Assembly (NCBI GenBank): GCA_015680685.1
Contig: MNCI01016482.1
Location: forward strand, 356,959-420,958
Direction: 5' to 3'
Origin: Gnetum montanum
Lineage: Eukaryota; Streptophyta; Gnetopsida; Gnetales; Gnetaceae
DNA: 64,000 bases
Shown: piece by piece, positions 33,130-45,100 of the stretch
Layout: the number at the start of each line of letters is the position of its first letter
Position numbering within the stretch: the first letter of the stretch is position 1
Made by a program: the position numbers and the translations under genes
Notes under the pieces: model-generated
Told to the model about the DNA's origin: nothing
What the model saw: the letters and a program-made list of their open reading frames with translations, nothing else
The model's database searches: none

Positions 33130-33518
33130 TAGTGCCCGATGACTACGACACCATTCTAAATTTTGACAGAGCATCCACCTCTCGAGGGGGAACTGCTGCT
33201 GCCATCATCACCTATCCCTCTGGGGAGATCAGATCCTTTACTTACAGTTTCAACTTTCGCTGTACCAATAACATAGTAGAGTATGAAGGTCTCCTTAGAG
33301 GTCTTGCAGTAGCATTGGCTTCAGATATCACACGGCTTGTGGTTAGAGGAGACTCGCAACTGGTCATAAACCAAGTCACAGATGTTTATACATGTAAAGC
33401 CCAACATTTACAATCATACTGTGACTTGGCAAAACACTTGATGAAGCAATTTGAAAACATCGATGTGCAACACGTCTCTAGAAACAATAATACCATCACA
33501 GATACATTAGCCACGTGA
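33130..33518 (+). pseudogene. Element T second, archaeal-type RNase H
   Basis: The sequence reads ILNFDRASTSRGGTAAAIIT, then NIVEYEGLLRGLAVALASD, RLVVRGDSQLVINQV and NNNTITDTLAT. The Asp-Glu-Asp-Asp catalytic set is present (FD, EYE, GDS, TD). A second RNase H of this type between RNase H and integrase is known from the Tat lineage. The frame closes at 33516. Confidence 0.85.
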
Positions 33519-33519
33519 G

Positions 33520-34879
33520 CGTTGAACATGTTGCCAGACATGTTCCATACATTACCCGGCTCCATAATCAGTTGTTCCGAACCCATAACAAATACTCTTG
33601 ATACATTGCTGATTGCGTCCATTAGTACAACACACGCAATAGAATGGTATGATGACATAAAAGAGTACCTTCTACGCGATGAAACACCACAACACTTGAT
33701 GAATGCACAAAAAGATGCAGTACAAAAACGTTCTAGGCAATACGCACTAGTAGGGGACACCTTGTGCCACCGATCCTATGAAGGCATATTGCTAACATGC
33801 ATTGGTAGTGCTGATGCCCAAACCATCGTTGAACAGGTACACGACGGACTATGCGGAGGACATATCGCACCAAAAGCGATGGCAACAAAGATTAGACGCT
33901 TAGGCTACTATTGGTCACACATGGAGTACGACTATTTTTCCAAGGCCAAGACATGTAGTGCCTGCCAGAAATACAGTAACCTAATCCATGTCCCACCAAA
34001 TGAGTTGCACATGGTGCAAATCACATGGCCCTTTCAAAAGTGGGGGTTGGACCTCATCGGCCCAATAACACCCTCATCCTTTACGGGACATAGTTTTACT
34101 ATAACCGTAATAGAATATTTCACAAAGTGGGTAGAAGCTACTCCCCTTCGAAAAACTACATCTAAACACGTGTGCAATTTCATCCTCGAAAACATTGTAA
34201 CCCGTTTTGGCATTCCCATGACAGTCATCACTGACAACGGGCCATAATTTAGCAGTGCCAAGACCAAAACCTTTTGTGAAAGTCTAGGGATCAAACACTA
34301 GGTTTCATCCCCTATCCTCAGAGCAATGGGCAAGCAGAGGCCACCAACAAAACAATCATTACAATACTCAAAAGGATGCTTACCCAAAGCAAGCGAAGGT
34401 GGCACGAACAATTGGTATACGCATTGTGGGCATATCATACTACACATCGAACTTCAACAGGTAAAACACCATATAATCTTGTTTATGGTTCAGAAGCTGT
34501 TTTACCTCTAGAATTGCAGGTACCATCTTTAAGGATCATGCTTTCCGAACTCCTTGATGATGGGCAAAACAATGATCTGCGCATCATTGACCTGGACTCG
34601 GTGGAGGAAGAACGCATATGCGTGCTCAATCAAATTGAGTGGTACCAAAAACAACAATGGGAACAACATCGACACGACATCCACAAGCGCCCTATCAAAG
34701 AAGGCAACCTTGTAGTTAAGGTCGTTCGGGAACACCCAGATAAATTCTTAGCCAACTGGGAAGGGCCTTACTTGGTCACTAAAGCATTGGACAACGGAGC
34801 ATTTAAGCTAGCTGATATGGAAGCAAATGAGTCTGCAAATCCAATCAATCACTTGTTCCTGAAATCGTTCTACACTTGA
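33520..34879 (+). pseudogene. Element T integrase
   Basis: The zinc-binding region is VHDGLCGGHIAPKAMATKIR ... CSACQK. The core has WGLDLIGPITPSS (first Asp), VITDNGP (second Asp, stop directly after) and, after a frame change near 34300-34313, SNGQAEATNKT (catalytic Glu). The C-terminal part (34376-34879) includes WAYHTTHRTSTGKTPYNLVY and NWEGPYLVTKALDNGAFKL, ending HLFLKSFYT. No chromodomain is present, as expected outside chromoviruses. Confidence 0.88.
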
Positions 34880-36300
34880 AAACAAGCTCAGGTACGTGCA
34901 AGTCCTAGGATCACGACTATAAACTGATACCACAGCTTGTCCTGGAATCATGACGGTAAACTAATACCATCGAATAGTCCTCGATTATGATTTAAAACTG
35001 ATACCACAGCTCGTCCTGAGATCATGACGGTAAACTGATACGACACAGTGTCCGCAATGACGATAAACTAGCACCCGTCTAGCATGATAGTAAGCTGCCA
35101 CCGTTGCATTCACTAGAGTTTGCTAAGACTATAAAATGGTTTCCCTCTTCATGGTCCGCTAAGACTAGAAACTGCCAACTTAACATCCGCCGTGATGCTA
35201 AACAGGCAGTGTCCAACAAGTTATGACATAAAACTAACCCATGACAGTCCGCTAAGACTATAAACTGGCAAGTTCATCTCTGGTTCCTCAATCTGAGGCC
35301 ACATTCATTCATCAGAATCACTACATCGCTCGCCATCAGACGATCTTACCAACATTGCCTGAAATCTCTTCCAGTGCCTTTGTTCCATCAGTTGTTGTTT
35401 AATTCTAAGCTTGCTTATTCACTCATGGTTTTCTTATCTCCTTGGAGTTGTGTTTGCAGGATGACGCTCAGAATTATTCATACAAGAATGCATTTCATCG
35501 TAAGCAGCAAGATGAGGTAATGTTCATAGCCCACGTGGCAAGACTAAATCAAGCCGTTTGCCAGTGCATCCCCATTTCTCGGTACATTTCCTATCTACTC
35601 ACTAACACACTCTACTCAGCCACACGTCTGATACACCCAGTACACTGAAACCTTTGAGCATACCGTTGCGCACTATAGCACCTTCAAGCAGTTGCAACAC
35701 ATAATGTAGCACTCGAGCATGAGTACAAGATCAAAACACCAATTTTCTTTCAAAAAAAAAAGGCAATCAAGACCCTTGGCACTTCCCATATAAACCCCAG
35801 GCGGGAAGACAGTTGTCTTGGAGCCAGGTACTCATGTCCAAAATAATCAAGAATATCTCGTGGCATAGCTTTGGCTCTCCGCCAACAGGCTCCCACTAAA
35901 CACCAAAAAAGAGCCCTGTTCCTTCAAAGAATGCAACACATCCCCACGTGGCTTTGGTCTCGCCAACAAATCCTCTTGGACACCAACCATGAGTCTTGTT
36001 CAGCTAAAGGATGTACATCACATGCCTTCTGAGTCTACTAAACAATGGCTATTGACAAGGATTGGCATGACACACAACAGAGCATCCCCTTTACCAAGCA
36101 CAATCCCTTGGTCAAGTTACCAGTCCCCATAATCTCCATTTCCCTACCAGCTACAGATTTCTCCTTTCCCAATCCTATGTACTACGGAACATGATGCGAT
36201 GACGTCTAGTCAGGTGGCAAAGGATAAAGTCTCTATCGAGTTGCTTGTGGTGTTTTGTACTTCTTTGTCGATGCTTCTCGGGTCGATTCCTCCAAGCGTC
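34880..36300 (+). other. Element T 3' untranslated region with repeats
   Basis: 34900-35270 holds degenerate units around ATGACGGTAAACTGATACCA. The rest, to the purine tract, has no coding frame that resembles a known domain. Confidence 0.65.
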
Positions 36301-36316
36301 AATAAAGAGGGGCCAA
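36301..36316 (+). other. Element T polypurine tract
   Basis: AATAAAGAGGGGCCAA directly abuts the 3' LTR start TGAAACACC, where plus-strand synthesis would begin. Confidence 0.75.
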
Positions 36317-37537
36317 TGAAACACCACAAAATTTTGAGCTTAGTACTTTTCCAACAGGAAGCAGGTCCCTGGGACTCATAGACAACCACGGCTACATCTA
36401 GTACCAAACATGGCAACTTCGGAGATCAAATGCTTAATTTTCATTAAGTATGCATTCTCAGCGTATACGCCCGACGTATACACCCAAGTCTACATTCCCA
36501 ATGTATACGCCCGACATTCCCAGCGTATACGCCCGACATCCGCAGTATATACGCCTAGCGTATACGCCCGACATTCTCAGCGTATACGCCCAGCGTGCAC
36601 GACCAGCGTACACTCCCCACAAGTACGTCCAACGTGTACGACTGATGCATACGCCTAGCATGAAATCCTTAAAGATGGCATGGAAGCAGCACTGAAGAGC
36701 AAGACTTGGTACAAGGCAGAAATCATCCGCGTATACGCCCAACATCCACAGCATATACGCCCACCGTATACGCCCAGCACATCTAGCGTATACGCCCAGA
36801 GTCTACGCTCGCCTGATATAGCGTATATGCTTAGCGTATACGCCCAGCAAATGTAACATATTGTACACTTGTAAAATTAATGTTTTTACACCCGGTCAAC
36901 GCGCCACGTGTTCCCCAACCTGAGTCTAATGTCAAAACCTGTATAAAAGCCCAAATTTTTATGAGATCCAGGTTGGTTGGCAAAATTCTAGAGAAAACCA
37001 GAGAGAGCAGAGACGCTGAGAACCAGAGCAGAAAACTGTATACGCTAGACAACCTTGTTCGCTGAGCATACAGCCTCTACGCTGTGCCTATAGTGCGAAC
37101 CAGCCCGCAGTCATCCCTGCACCCGCTGAGGCTTTTCGGCTGCCTTGTGTCAATCCACAACTGCGTTAGACCGGTGCATTTGTACTCTCATTTTGAAATG
37201 CCATTGTTACATTTTCTTCCTACAATCTGCTACAATCTGCATTAATCGTTGCATGTATTTTGTTTATGCTCTTTTACGTTTACTCTTCGTTCGCATTAGT
37301 TATGTTGTTTATGCCCAGTTTTACGCCTGGTACGCCGTTTACGTATAACCTAGCGTATTGCACTTCGGTGTACGTTCGGGAAAATCCTTGTCTAATCCAC
37401 GTGTGGACCACCCAAGGTATTCTACCTTTGTTCATTCCAGCTCGCCCTCAGGCGAAGGTATGGTCTTCTGTGCGTGTCCTGTGATCCCCCGATCTCTGTT
37501 TCCTTCCAACCAGAGACCGACGATTTCAGACAGTACA
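36317..37537 (+). repeat. Element T 3' LTR (1221 bp, complete)
   Basis: It starts TGAAACACC and ends CAGACAGTACA, followed by GTTAC. It contains the GCGTATACGC array (36460-36845), CACGTG (36905-36910) and TATAAAAG (36942-36949). Its last 165 bp have no counterpart in the 5' LTR. Confidence 0.9.
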
Positions 37538-37542
37538 GTTAC
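37538..37542. repeat. Target-site duplication of element T, right copy
   Basis: GTTAC identical to 20791-20795. The gag sequence of element E resumes here. Confidence 0.9.
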
Positions 37543-38640
37543 AAAGATTACTATGACTATGATCAGCCTTCGATTGCAACAAGGAACATGCTCAACATTG
37601 AAGAGGCAGCAAGGATTCCAGTGAGGCATGTGAAAGATAGCTGCATTAAACTATTGGATATGAATAATATTTCTATATTTTAAGGGGGATACAATTCAAA
37701 TTCACAGAACCATCTTCAAGCCTTTCATGATTCTTGTGCCTTACCAAACATGGAAAATGAATTGCAAAAATTAAAGTTGTTCCCAAGAACACTCATTAAA
37801 GAATTTTAAAGGTTGTACTAGTACTTGGAGCTAGAATCAATCTATTGATGGAGTACAATGCTTGAGCTCTTCAATGACAAGTATCAAATGTACTCTTGAG
37901 TGTCTAACCTAAGAAATTAGATCCAAGATTGGAAATAAGGAATACATGAACCCTTGGATGTAACCATGGGTAAGTAGTATTTTTTCTTACACTGATGCCT
38001 TGGCCATGGGTACTCTTGGCAGGAGCAACTTCACCATATCATAGATGATCTCTGCATAGTAATGAGAAGAAATCTTAGGGTTTATGCCCAAGGGAGAATT
38101 TTAGAATTAATGATCCATTAGATCCAAAGGTTGATAGAGTAGGTGGCCAAAAAATAAGGCAGGTTCAAAAAAAGGGAAAGTGTGGAGGAATACAATTAGA
38201 ACCCTTCCATTTGCTAATAGGAGGTCCAATTCTATGAGAATGAGGAGGAAGCACCACATAATGAAATGGTGTAATGGAAGACCTTGTCGATCCAAAAATT
38301 TATTTCTAAAATATTGACCAAGATAGAAAAAATGTAGAACTCTTTAGATGAAAAGTTCCAAACTTCTTTGAAAATTGTAGAGGACCCCAAAGAGCAAAGT
38401 AGTAGTCATGATCGCAAGAGAAGGAAGGAAGTTGAACATGCCTAACAAAAGGATAAGGGAAAAGTTAGTATTATGGACAAGGTTGCAAATTCAGAAATTG
38501 AAGAAGATGATGATGGATGTAACATCTACTAATACAAAAATCCTAAGGTATGTTGTACTATTATGTCACAATTGCATGAATCCAAGATGTATGCACTAAA
38601 TCCTAGATTGGTGAAAAGGTAAGTACCTAGGAGGTTGCCT
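37538..38640 (+). pseudogene. Element E gag, 3' half
   Basis: The sequence resumes with YKDYYDYDQPSIATRNMLNI and IKLLDMNNISIF, matching IKNLDMKNIPKF of element D. The capsid block resembles gag of A and D (MLELFNDKYQMY, near 37860). Towards 38510 the phrase EEDDDGCNIY matches the CDIY zinc-knuckle-like segment. Stops are frequent. Confidence 0.75.
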
Positions 38641-39229
38641 TATCCTTAAAGAAACTATAGGTAGTTCCACCAACAAGGTTATTATCTAAGTGAAGCTCCA
38701 CCTTAACCTCATGATTAGTACTAGAAATGGTAGCATCCATAGTCATGGGGATGCCACCACCAAGGTAGCAGTATCCTTAGAGGTAGCCAGATCCATATGT
38801 GTACTATGTTTAGTAGCCCATTTCTTCATGTGACTTTTCTAGTCATTCTTCATTCCAATACTACTACTACTCTCTTGAATATTATCAAGCATAATCTCCA
38901 AGAGGGAAATCCCCATTTCCACATTATCCTTTCATCCTTCTGCACCTACACCTCCACCCTCAACTCAATTACCACTAGCTCCTTCTATGCAAGGTGAAAT
39001 TCTAACCCAGCCACATCAAAAAAAACACCACTAGAACTATTAACTTATACCTGGCTTCCAAGCTAAGTGGTTCAAAAAATAAACCCTAAAAAATAAAGCT
39101 TTCTTCCAAACTAATAGTCCTCCCAAGCCCTCATAGATACCTACGACTAATGACCCTACTTCTCCTTCATCCTCTACAACTTTGTTCTAGGTCCCTTCAA
39201 ACCAAACATCTCCTAAGGTCCATACTGTC
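38641..39229 (+). other. Element E gag tail and gag-protease linker
   Basis: Proline/tyrosine/glutamine-rich translation (for example near 38660-38770) corresponds to the low-complexity gag tail seen in A and D. No domain was recognised. Confidence 0.5.
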
Positions 39230-39720
39230 ATGTTGACCCATGATGTTTGGATAAAGATTGGCCACCTTCTTAGGAAGAGATATGATCCTGGAAGTCCTCT
39301 CATATACTTGCAAATTATTGGAAATGAGCCATGCAAGGCTTTTTTGGACTTAAGTTCTAGTGTGAATTTGATTTTCCATGAAATGTATAAAGCTTGGAAC
39401 CTACCTTCTCTCAAGAAGAGCAATATTCTTCTTGAGTTGGTAGATCAACCCATCACTATTCACTTGGGATTAGAGAAGGACATTGTAATCACTTTCTATG
39501 GATGATCATATCCTATTGACTTCATAGTAATTAGATTTGATAATTGCAAGGGGTACTTCCCAATCATCATGGGAAGGGCTTAGCTAAGTGCAATTGATGC
39601 ATAGCTAGACATTAGAGAACTCTCCTTGGAAATTCCTAAGGAAAATGATTTTGGTAAAATAGAGAGGAAGCACATTTCATGCATCATGTATAGTGATATA
39701 GGGTGTCACTGTGTGTAGAA
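39230..39720 (+). pseudogene. Element E aspartic protease remnant
   Basis: The translation CKAFLDLSSSVNLIFHEMYK retains the Asp of the active site, and FPIIMGRA followed by a stop corresponds to the conserved flap/GR region. It aligns with D (57411-57900) and H. Confidence 0.75.
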
Positions 39721-40079
39721 ATTATGATCCCTAAAAAGTACAACAATCATAGCATGCAAGAAGTGTGTAGATGTATCTGAAATTCTAAGGTGTTTGTATG
39801 TAGCAACCAAAAAATAGGAGGGCATCCAATGGTTGATAGCTAAACTTAAAAGTAGCTCAACTTTGTTCATGGAACACATTTAGAGGCTAACAAGTTCCTA
39901 CATTGAGTGAATGGATGAAATGGAATAGATCCATCATCAAATCTTTGATGAACCTGATGACATCAATAAGGGAGAGTTGAAAATACTTAAGAGCTTCAAA
40001 TAGAAGCCCCTAGAGTTAAAAACCCTACCATTCAAAATGGATTATGCTTCCTTGAATAATGGAAAGCTAGTCATAATCA

Positions 40080-41160
40080 ATTCCAAACTTGCTCCTATGT
40101 GGAAAAAGAGATTGTTGGAAATGGCCAACAAATGGTTAATAGCCTTTTCTTGATCATATCATGAGCTAACTAAAATTGATGCATAGATATGCCAGCACCG
40201 CACTGCATCTACACAGATGCCTCCATCAAGCTAAAGAGGTAGCCATAGTGATGATTGAACATCAAATTAAAGTAAATCATCAAAGACGAGATTGGATAAC
40301 TCCTCAAGGCAAGGTTCATCTATCCTATTGTGAATAGTGAGTGAATTAGCCCACTCATGATATTGCAAAAGAAATGTGGCAAGTGGAGGATTTGTATCGA
40401 TTTCAAGCTATTGAACATTGCAACATACAAGGATCAGTTTTTGTTGTCATTTGTGGACTAGGTGTTGGAAACCATCTCTAGGCATTGTTTTTATAGATTT
40501 TTGGATAGTTATAGTGGTTATAACCAAATTCAAGTAGCACCAAAAGATCAAGACAAAACTACATTCATGAGTCCTTGGGGAACTTTTGCATATATAAAGA
40601 TTTTTTTTGGTCTATGCAATGCCCCTACAACATTCCAACACCTATCCTACGCATCTTCCAATAATAGATTAGTAGTAGGATGGAACTCTTCATAGTTGAC
40701 TTCTCCACCTATGGAACTTTATGTAGGCAAACCTTGGACCATCTTGATTAAGTGCTAAAAAGGTGTGTGAAGATAAACCTTAGGCTCAATTAATAGAAGT
40801 GCCATTTGATGTTCTAGGAGGGAATTATGTTGAGGCATAGAATATCATAGAAAGGGATAGAGGTGGACCTTGAAAAAACAAGGAACATACAAGGAATTAC
40901 CAAATAACTAGAAATAGTTAAAGATGTGAGATCATTCCTTGGCCACAGTAGCTACTACCAGAGCTTCACTAAGAATTTTTCTAAGATCATCAAACCATTG
41001 GTAGAGCTAACAAAGAAAGATGCTCCATTTGTTTGGACTAAGAAATGCAAGCATGCATTCAAAGAACTTAAGAAAAAGCTTGTAGAAACTCCAATTCTAC
41101 AAGCACTTCACTAGTTCAGACCCTTTCACATCATGATAGGTGCATCAAATTATGGCAAAA
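40080..41160 (+). pseudogene. Element E RT and start of RNase H
   Basis: RT motifs FYRFLDSYSGYNQIQ, DQDKTTFMSPWGTFAY and LCNAPTTFQ are readable at 40462-40695. The catalytic FMDD box is changed to FIVD near 40690. The connection part FLGHSSYYQSFTKNFSKIIK and an RNase H start (FHIMIGASNYGKTLM) follow. Homology ends near 41165, where unrelated sequence and then the chromovirus begin. Confidence 0.75.
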
Positions 41161-41264
41161 CACTAATGTTGTGTACCCGACATCGAGCCTTTGACATTGG
41201 CGCTTTGATAACAAGGCTCTAATGTCAAGGCTCCAATGTCGAGGCCAGACAAATCATGACTCAT

Positions 41265-42385
41265 CAATGATAGACCACAAAGCATTTCAATTTCTAAACT
41301 CACAAAAGAAGTTGAGTGTGAAGCACATAAAGTGGATTACATAGTTATAGGACTTCAATTTTGTGTTGAAGCACAAAATTGGGAAAGCTAGTGTGGTGGT
41401 TAATGTGTTCTCTAGGGTGCATATGGTGAATTTTAGTGTACCTCATGTGGAAGGTATGGGTTATTTTGCTTCTTTATATAAGCATGGTGTTAATTTTGGG
41501 TAGGATTGTAGAAGCCTCAAAGAGACATTGATTAGAAGTATAGACTAGTGGAGGGACTATCATATTCAAAATGAATTATTATTTAAAAATAAAAAGATAT
41601 GTTTTTTTAATTATGATTTTAAGAAAAATATTTTTTTTGAAAAGCATTGTAGTGACATGACAGATCACATAGGTATGGATAAAACATTGAAACAAGTGGG
41701 TAGGTACTATTTTTGACGTGGTATGGTAACATAAGTTTCAAAATTTATGAAGGAGTGTTTAACTTGTCATAAGTTAAAAGGAGGTAAAGGAGTAGATGGA
41801 CATTATATGTATTTGCCAATTCCCAAGGGTCCATGAAAAAGTGTCTTTATGGATTTTATAAGTGGTATTCCAAAAACCAAAAGTGGGAATAATGCAATTT
41901 TTGTTGTTGTTGATAGATTCTCCAAGATGGCACACTTTATTCTATTCAAGAAGGTGGGTGATGATTCTCATGTTTCAAATTTCTTTTTCTAGCATGTGGT
42001 GAAGTTACATGTTATTCCTTTGAATATTGTTAGTGATAAAGACTTCAAATTCACAAGTCACTTTTGGAGATCCCTTATAAAAAATTTAGAAACAAAGTTG
42101 AATTTTTCTATTGCATATAATTTATAATTTGATGATTAAATAAATGTGGTAAATAAATCCTTAATAAACTTGTTGAGATGTTTGTGTAATGAACAATCAA
42201 ACAGGTGGGAAAACTTGGTGTGCCATGTTGAGTTTTTGTACAATAATTCTTTTCATGTTGCTATTGAAAAAAGCACATTTGAGCTGAACTATGGATTTTG
42301 TCCAAAGATGGTAGATACTTTGAATAGCTTTGAGGATGTAGCTCAACTTAGTGCTGATTTTGTGTAAGTGATGAGGGATCTCCAT
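41265..42385 (+). pseudogene. Element F: chromovirus RNase H end and integrase
   Basis: Translation gives DHKAFQFLNSQKKLSVKHIK and VLKHKIGKASVVVNVFSRV (end of RNase H), a zinc-binding region (HIGMDKTLKQVGRYYF, CLTCHKLKGG) and the core FMDFISGIPKTKSGNNAIFV, NIVSDKDFKFTS and NVVNKSLINLLRC. The wording FISGIPKTKSG...VVVDRFSKMAHFI is typical of chromoviruses and unlike the neighbouring Athila-like integrases. The catalytic Glu position (usually TEVVN) reads INVVN. Integration of element C at 42386 interrupts it. Confidence 0.8.
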
Positions 42386-43366
42386 TGATGAAGCATCAAT
42401 TGGTTGTGTCGATGCAACCACGTCGACAAGGTCTCATTGATGCAACCCCATCTACACGATCTTATCAACGTAGCCATGTTGATAAGGCCCTCTCGACACA
42501 ACCTCATCGACAAGGACCCATCAATGTAAATGATGTGTTGATGAGACCCTATCAATGTAAGCAATGATGTGTTGATGAGGGTCCATCAATGTGGTGTCTA
42601 TTTTTGCCTATACATACACATTCTCCCACCATTTATTAGCATTCTTTGGTCAATAGAGTAGTCAAACTCTTGCAATTTTATTCCATAGTCTTAGAGAATA
42701 GTCATTGAGTGCCCACAGTATGGATCTAAGTTAGTTGTATTGTTTCTTATTCAAATGGCAATGTTCTTGGACACATTTGATCAACAATAATAAGATCAAG
42801 ATTGATTCTTATTCATTGCAACACTTTGACTTAGATTACATTTACTTTCCATGCAATTTACATTTCATGTATTTAGTTGATATTTATGTTTCCATGCATT
42901 TCAATGAATTGGCGGAATAAGGATGACCAATTTCAAGCATAAACATGTATTTGCTTGGTAATCCCAGTAGTGCTATTACTTGGTTCGCCAAGTAACATAA
43001 CACTTGGTAATCCTAGTAATGGATACATGGGTTCAAGACATGTACAGTAAGCTAGGCATGGACACTCATCACCCATAGGCTAGTTTAGACTTTAGTTTTT
43101 ATTACTAATTAGTTAAATAATTGATTTCTTTGTTGTAATTAAGAAGTAGCCTAAGGCTAAAACAACATTAAGAATCATATGTCTCACTTTGGACTAAACC
43201 ATGCATGACAAAGCCACCACTAGTTCAAGTGGGACAACAACAAACTGTGATCAAGGCATAACGATCTAGATGCCATGATTAGTTCCATCGATAGAATTTG
43301 ATTAGATCATGTGTGATTGCTTATGATTCATATGGTTGGGTGTAGGGGGTACCTTGCCACTCATCA
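42386..43366 (+). repeat. Element C 5' LTR (981 bp)
   Basis: It starts TGATGAAGCATCAATTGG and ends CACTCATCA. U3 (42400-42600) is a run of degenerate units of a CATYGATGNRGCCYC type. The TATA position reads CCTATACATACA, which is decayed. Confidence 0.85.
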
Positions 43367-43367
43367 T

Positions 43368-43385
43368 TGGTGCTATTGTTGAGGA
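43368..43385 (+). other. Element C primer binding site
   Basis: TGGTGCTATTGTTGAGGA matches the tRNA-Asp complement at 12 of 18 bases, all six differences being transitions. Confidence 0.65.
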
Positions 43386-43499
43386 TGATGCTAGTTATCT
43401 ATATTAGTTATATCATACATGATTGCTATAAATGCATTAACAATTTATCTTTCAAAAAATATTAAATCACACACATCATTAACTAACAATAATTTCTCT

Positions 43500-45100
43500 T
43501 TCATAAGGAAGTGATAATTCATCGTATGAAGAGAACATTCATTAGAGAATTAATGAGATATATGTTGAAGAAAATTGGAGTGATCAACCTCATGTACGGG
43601 TTTCATATGTTTATGATCATCCTGACTACACTCAAGGAATACATTCATCTAAGGCAAATAATCCTAGAGGATATATAGTAATTCCTAGACTAGGGGAGGC
43701 CTCAAGGCCTAGGACCTTCTCAAAACATGGAAAAGATAAATCAAGGGACCATGGGGAACACTATAGAAGCCATGACAACCCTCCTAGTTCCTCATCTTTC
43801 TCTTCCTCTTCAACATCTAGTTCTAATGAAGATGAACATAGGTATAGAGATCGAACTCCACTATGGGGTTGAAATAAAAATAGAATTCAAAACCAAGGGC
43901 AAACTCAAACACATCAAAATGAGCATAGACAAAATCATCACAATCAAATAAATAGAAATAGAAATTTTTACTACAACTTGTTTGATGACAATGAACCCTT
44001 GTTGGCCACTAAGAGCATGACACAGATCATAGAGGTAGTTAAAATATCCCATAAGAATTGCAAGGAAAGTTGCATCAAAAGGCTTGATATGAATAAGATC
44101 CCTAAATTTGTGGGAGGCTATGATTCTAATTCACAACATCATTTGCAAGCCTTCCATGATGCCTGCATCTTATAAAACATTGAAAGTGGGTGGAAAAAGC
44201 TTAAGCTCTTTCCATGGATACTAATAAATAGAGCCAAAGTGTGGTATACAAACCAAATTCAATCCATCGGTGGTCCACAATGCTGGAACTCTTTAATGAG
44301 AAATACCAAACCTATGCAAGGGTATCCAACCTAAGGAAATGAATACAAGGATAGAAACAAAAACAACATGAACCCTTGGATATGGCCCTAGATAGATACT
44401 ATTCTCTACTAAATACATGTCTAGGCCATGATTTCTCTCAAGAAGAGAAAATTTTCCACATCATAGATGGGCTTCATAGTCAAATAAGAGAGACCCTTGG
44501 GATGGGCTCAAGGTCAATTATATGAACTAGGAATCCATCAGATTCAAAAGCTAATCAAGCATGTGGCAAAATAAGAAGGAGAGCTACGTAAACAAGAGAA
44601 TGTTGAGAAATATCACTAGGACCCAAATCTTCAAAAGAAGAGGGTTCATATCTATGATGAGTAAAAAGAGGTAGCTCTCAATGAGGTGATTTTACAATAA
44701 ACCTTGCCAATACAAAATTCTATTGATGAGCTTGAAGAAAAGCTAGATAAGATGTCAAAATTGATAAATGAGAAAGTTACAGCTTGCATAGAAATCGTAG
44801 AGGGAAGAGTAATTCAAAACAAATTAAGTGACCACATCAAAATAAGGAAAAGGAACCATGAAACAGGTAAGAACACTAATTGGAAAAAAGGGAAAATGGC
44901 TATAGAAGAAGAGGCTATAGAATCAACCATCGAAGAAGATGATGGATGTGACATCTACATATATGACCATCTAAAGGGCTATTGCCTAATAATGTTACGT
45001 CTACATGATTATTGGGCTTTTGCATTGAATCCCAAGTTCGTACAAAAGAAAATGCCTAGGAAATTACCTTTCTCACAAGGTAATTATAGATAGTCCTACA
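43500..45100 (+). pseudogene. Element C gag pseudogene
   Basis: Blocks MFDDNEPLLATKSMTQIIE, LDMNKIPKFVGGYDSN and HHLQAFHDACIL (43978-44175) match gag of A. A later open stretch (44704-45093) has a coiled-coil-like segment (IDELEEKLDKMSKLINEK), the CDIYIYDHLKGYC knuckle-like motif and ALNPKFVQKKMPRKLPFSQG. Frame changes and stops separate the blocks. Function as in element A. Confidence 0.75.

Larger units (their letters stand above)
20796..37537 (+). mobile_element. Element T: 16.7-kb Tat/Ogre-like Ty3/gypsy retrotransposon with antisense gene
   Basis: Components in order: 5' LTR (20796-21836, missing its 3' end), leader, gag-protease (22043-26238), short-repeat array, antisense seven-exon gene (30739-26621), RT (31408-32585), RNase H (32586-33100), archaeal-type RNase H (about 33130-33518), integrase (about 33520-34879), 3' repeat region, purine tract and 3' LTR (36317-37537). 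The CX2HX4HX4C knuckle, the VDDGA protease motif and the second RNase H are features of the Tat/Ogre lineage. It sits in gag of element E with a GTTAC duplication. The first 155 bp of the two LTRs differ at 6 positions, all transitions, so it is younger than its host. Confidence 0.92.
18956..41165 (+). mobile_element. Element E: Athila-like element split by element T
   Basis: The 5' LTR (18956-19783), primer site and first half of gag (about 20040-20795) lie left of T. The second half of gag (37538-38640), protease (39230-39720) and part of pol (about 40080-41160) lie right of it. The join is exact: the distance from the conserved TCATG to the next conserved CATG equals the 53 nt seen in intact element D once one copy of GTTAC is removed. 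Homology to element D stops near 41165, before integrase. Confidence 0.85.
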
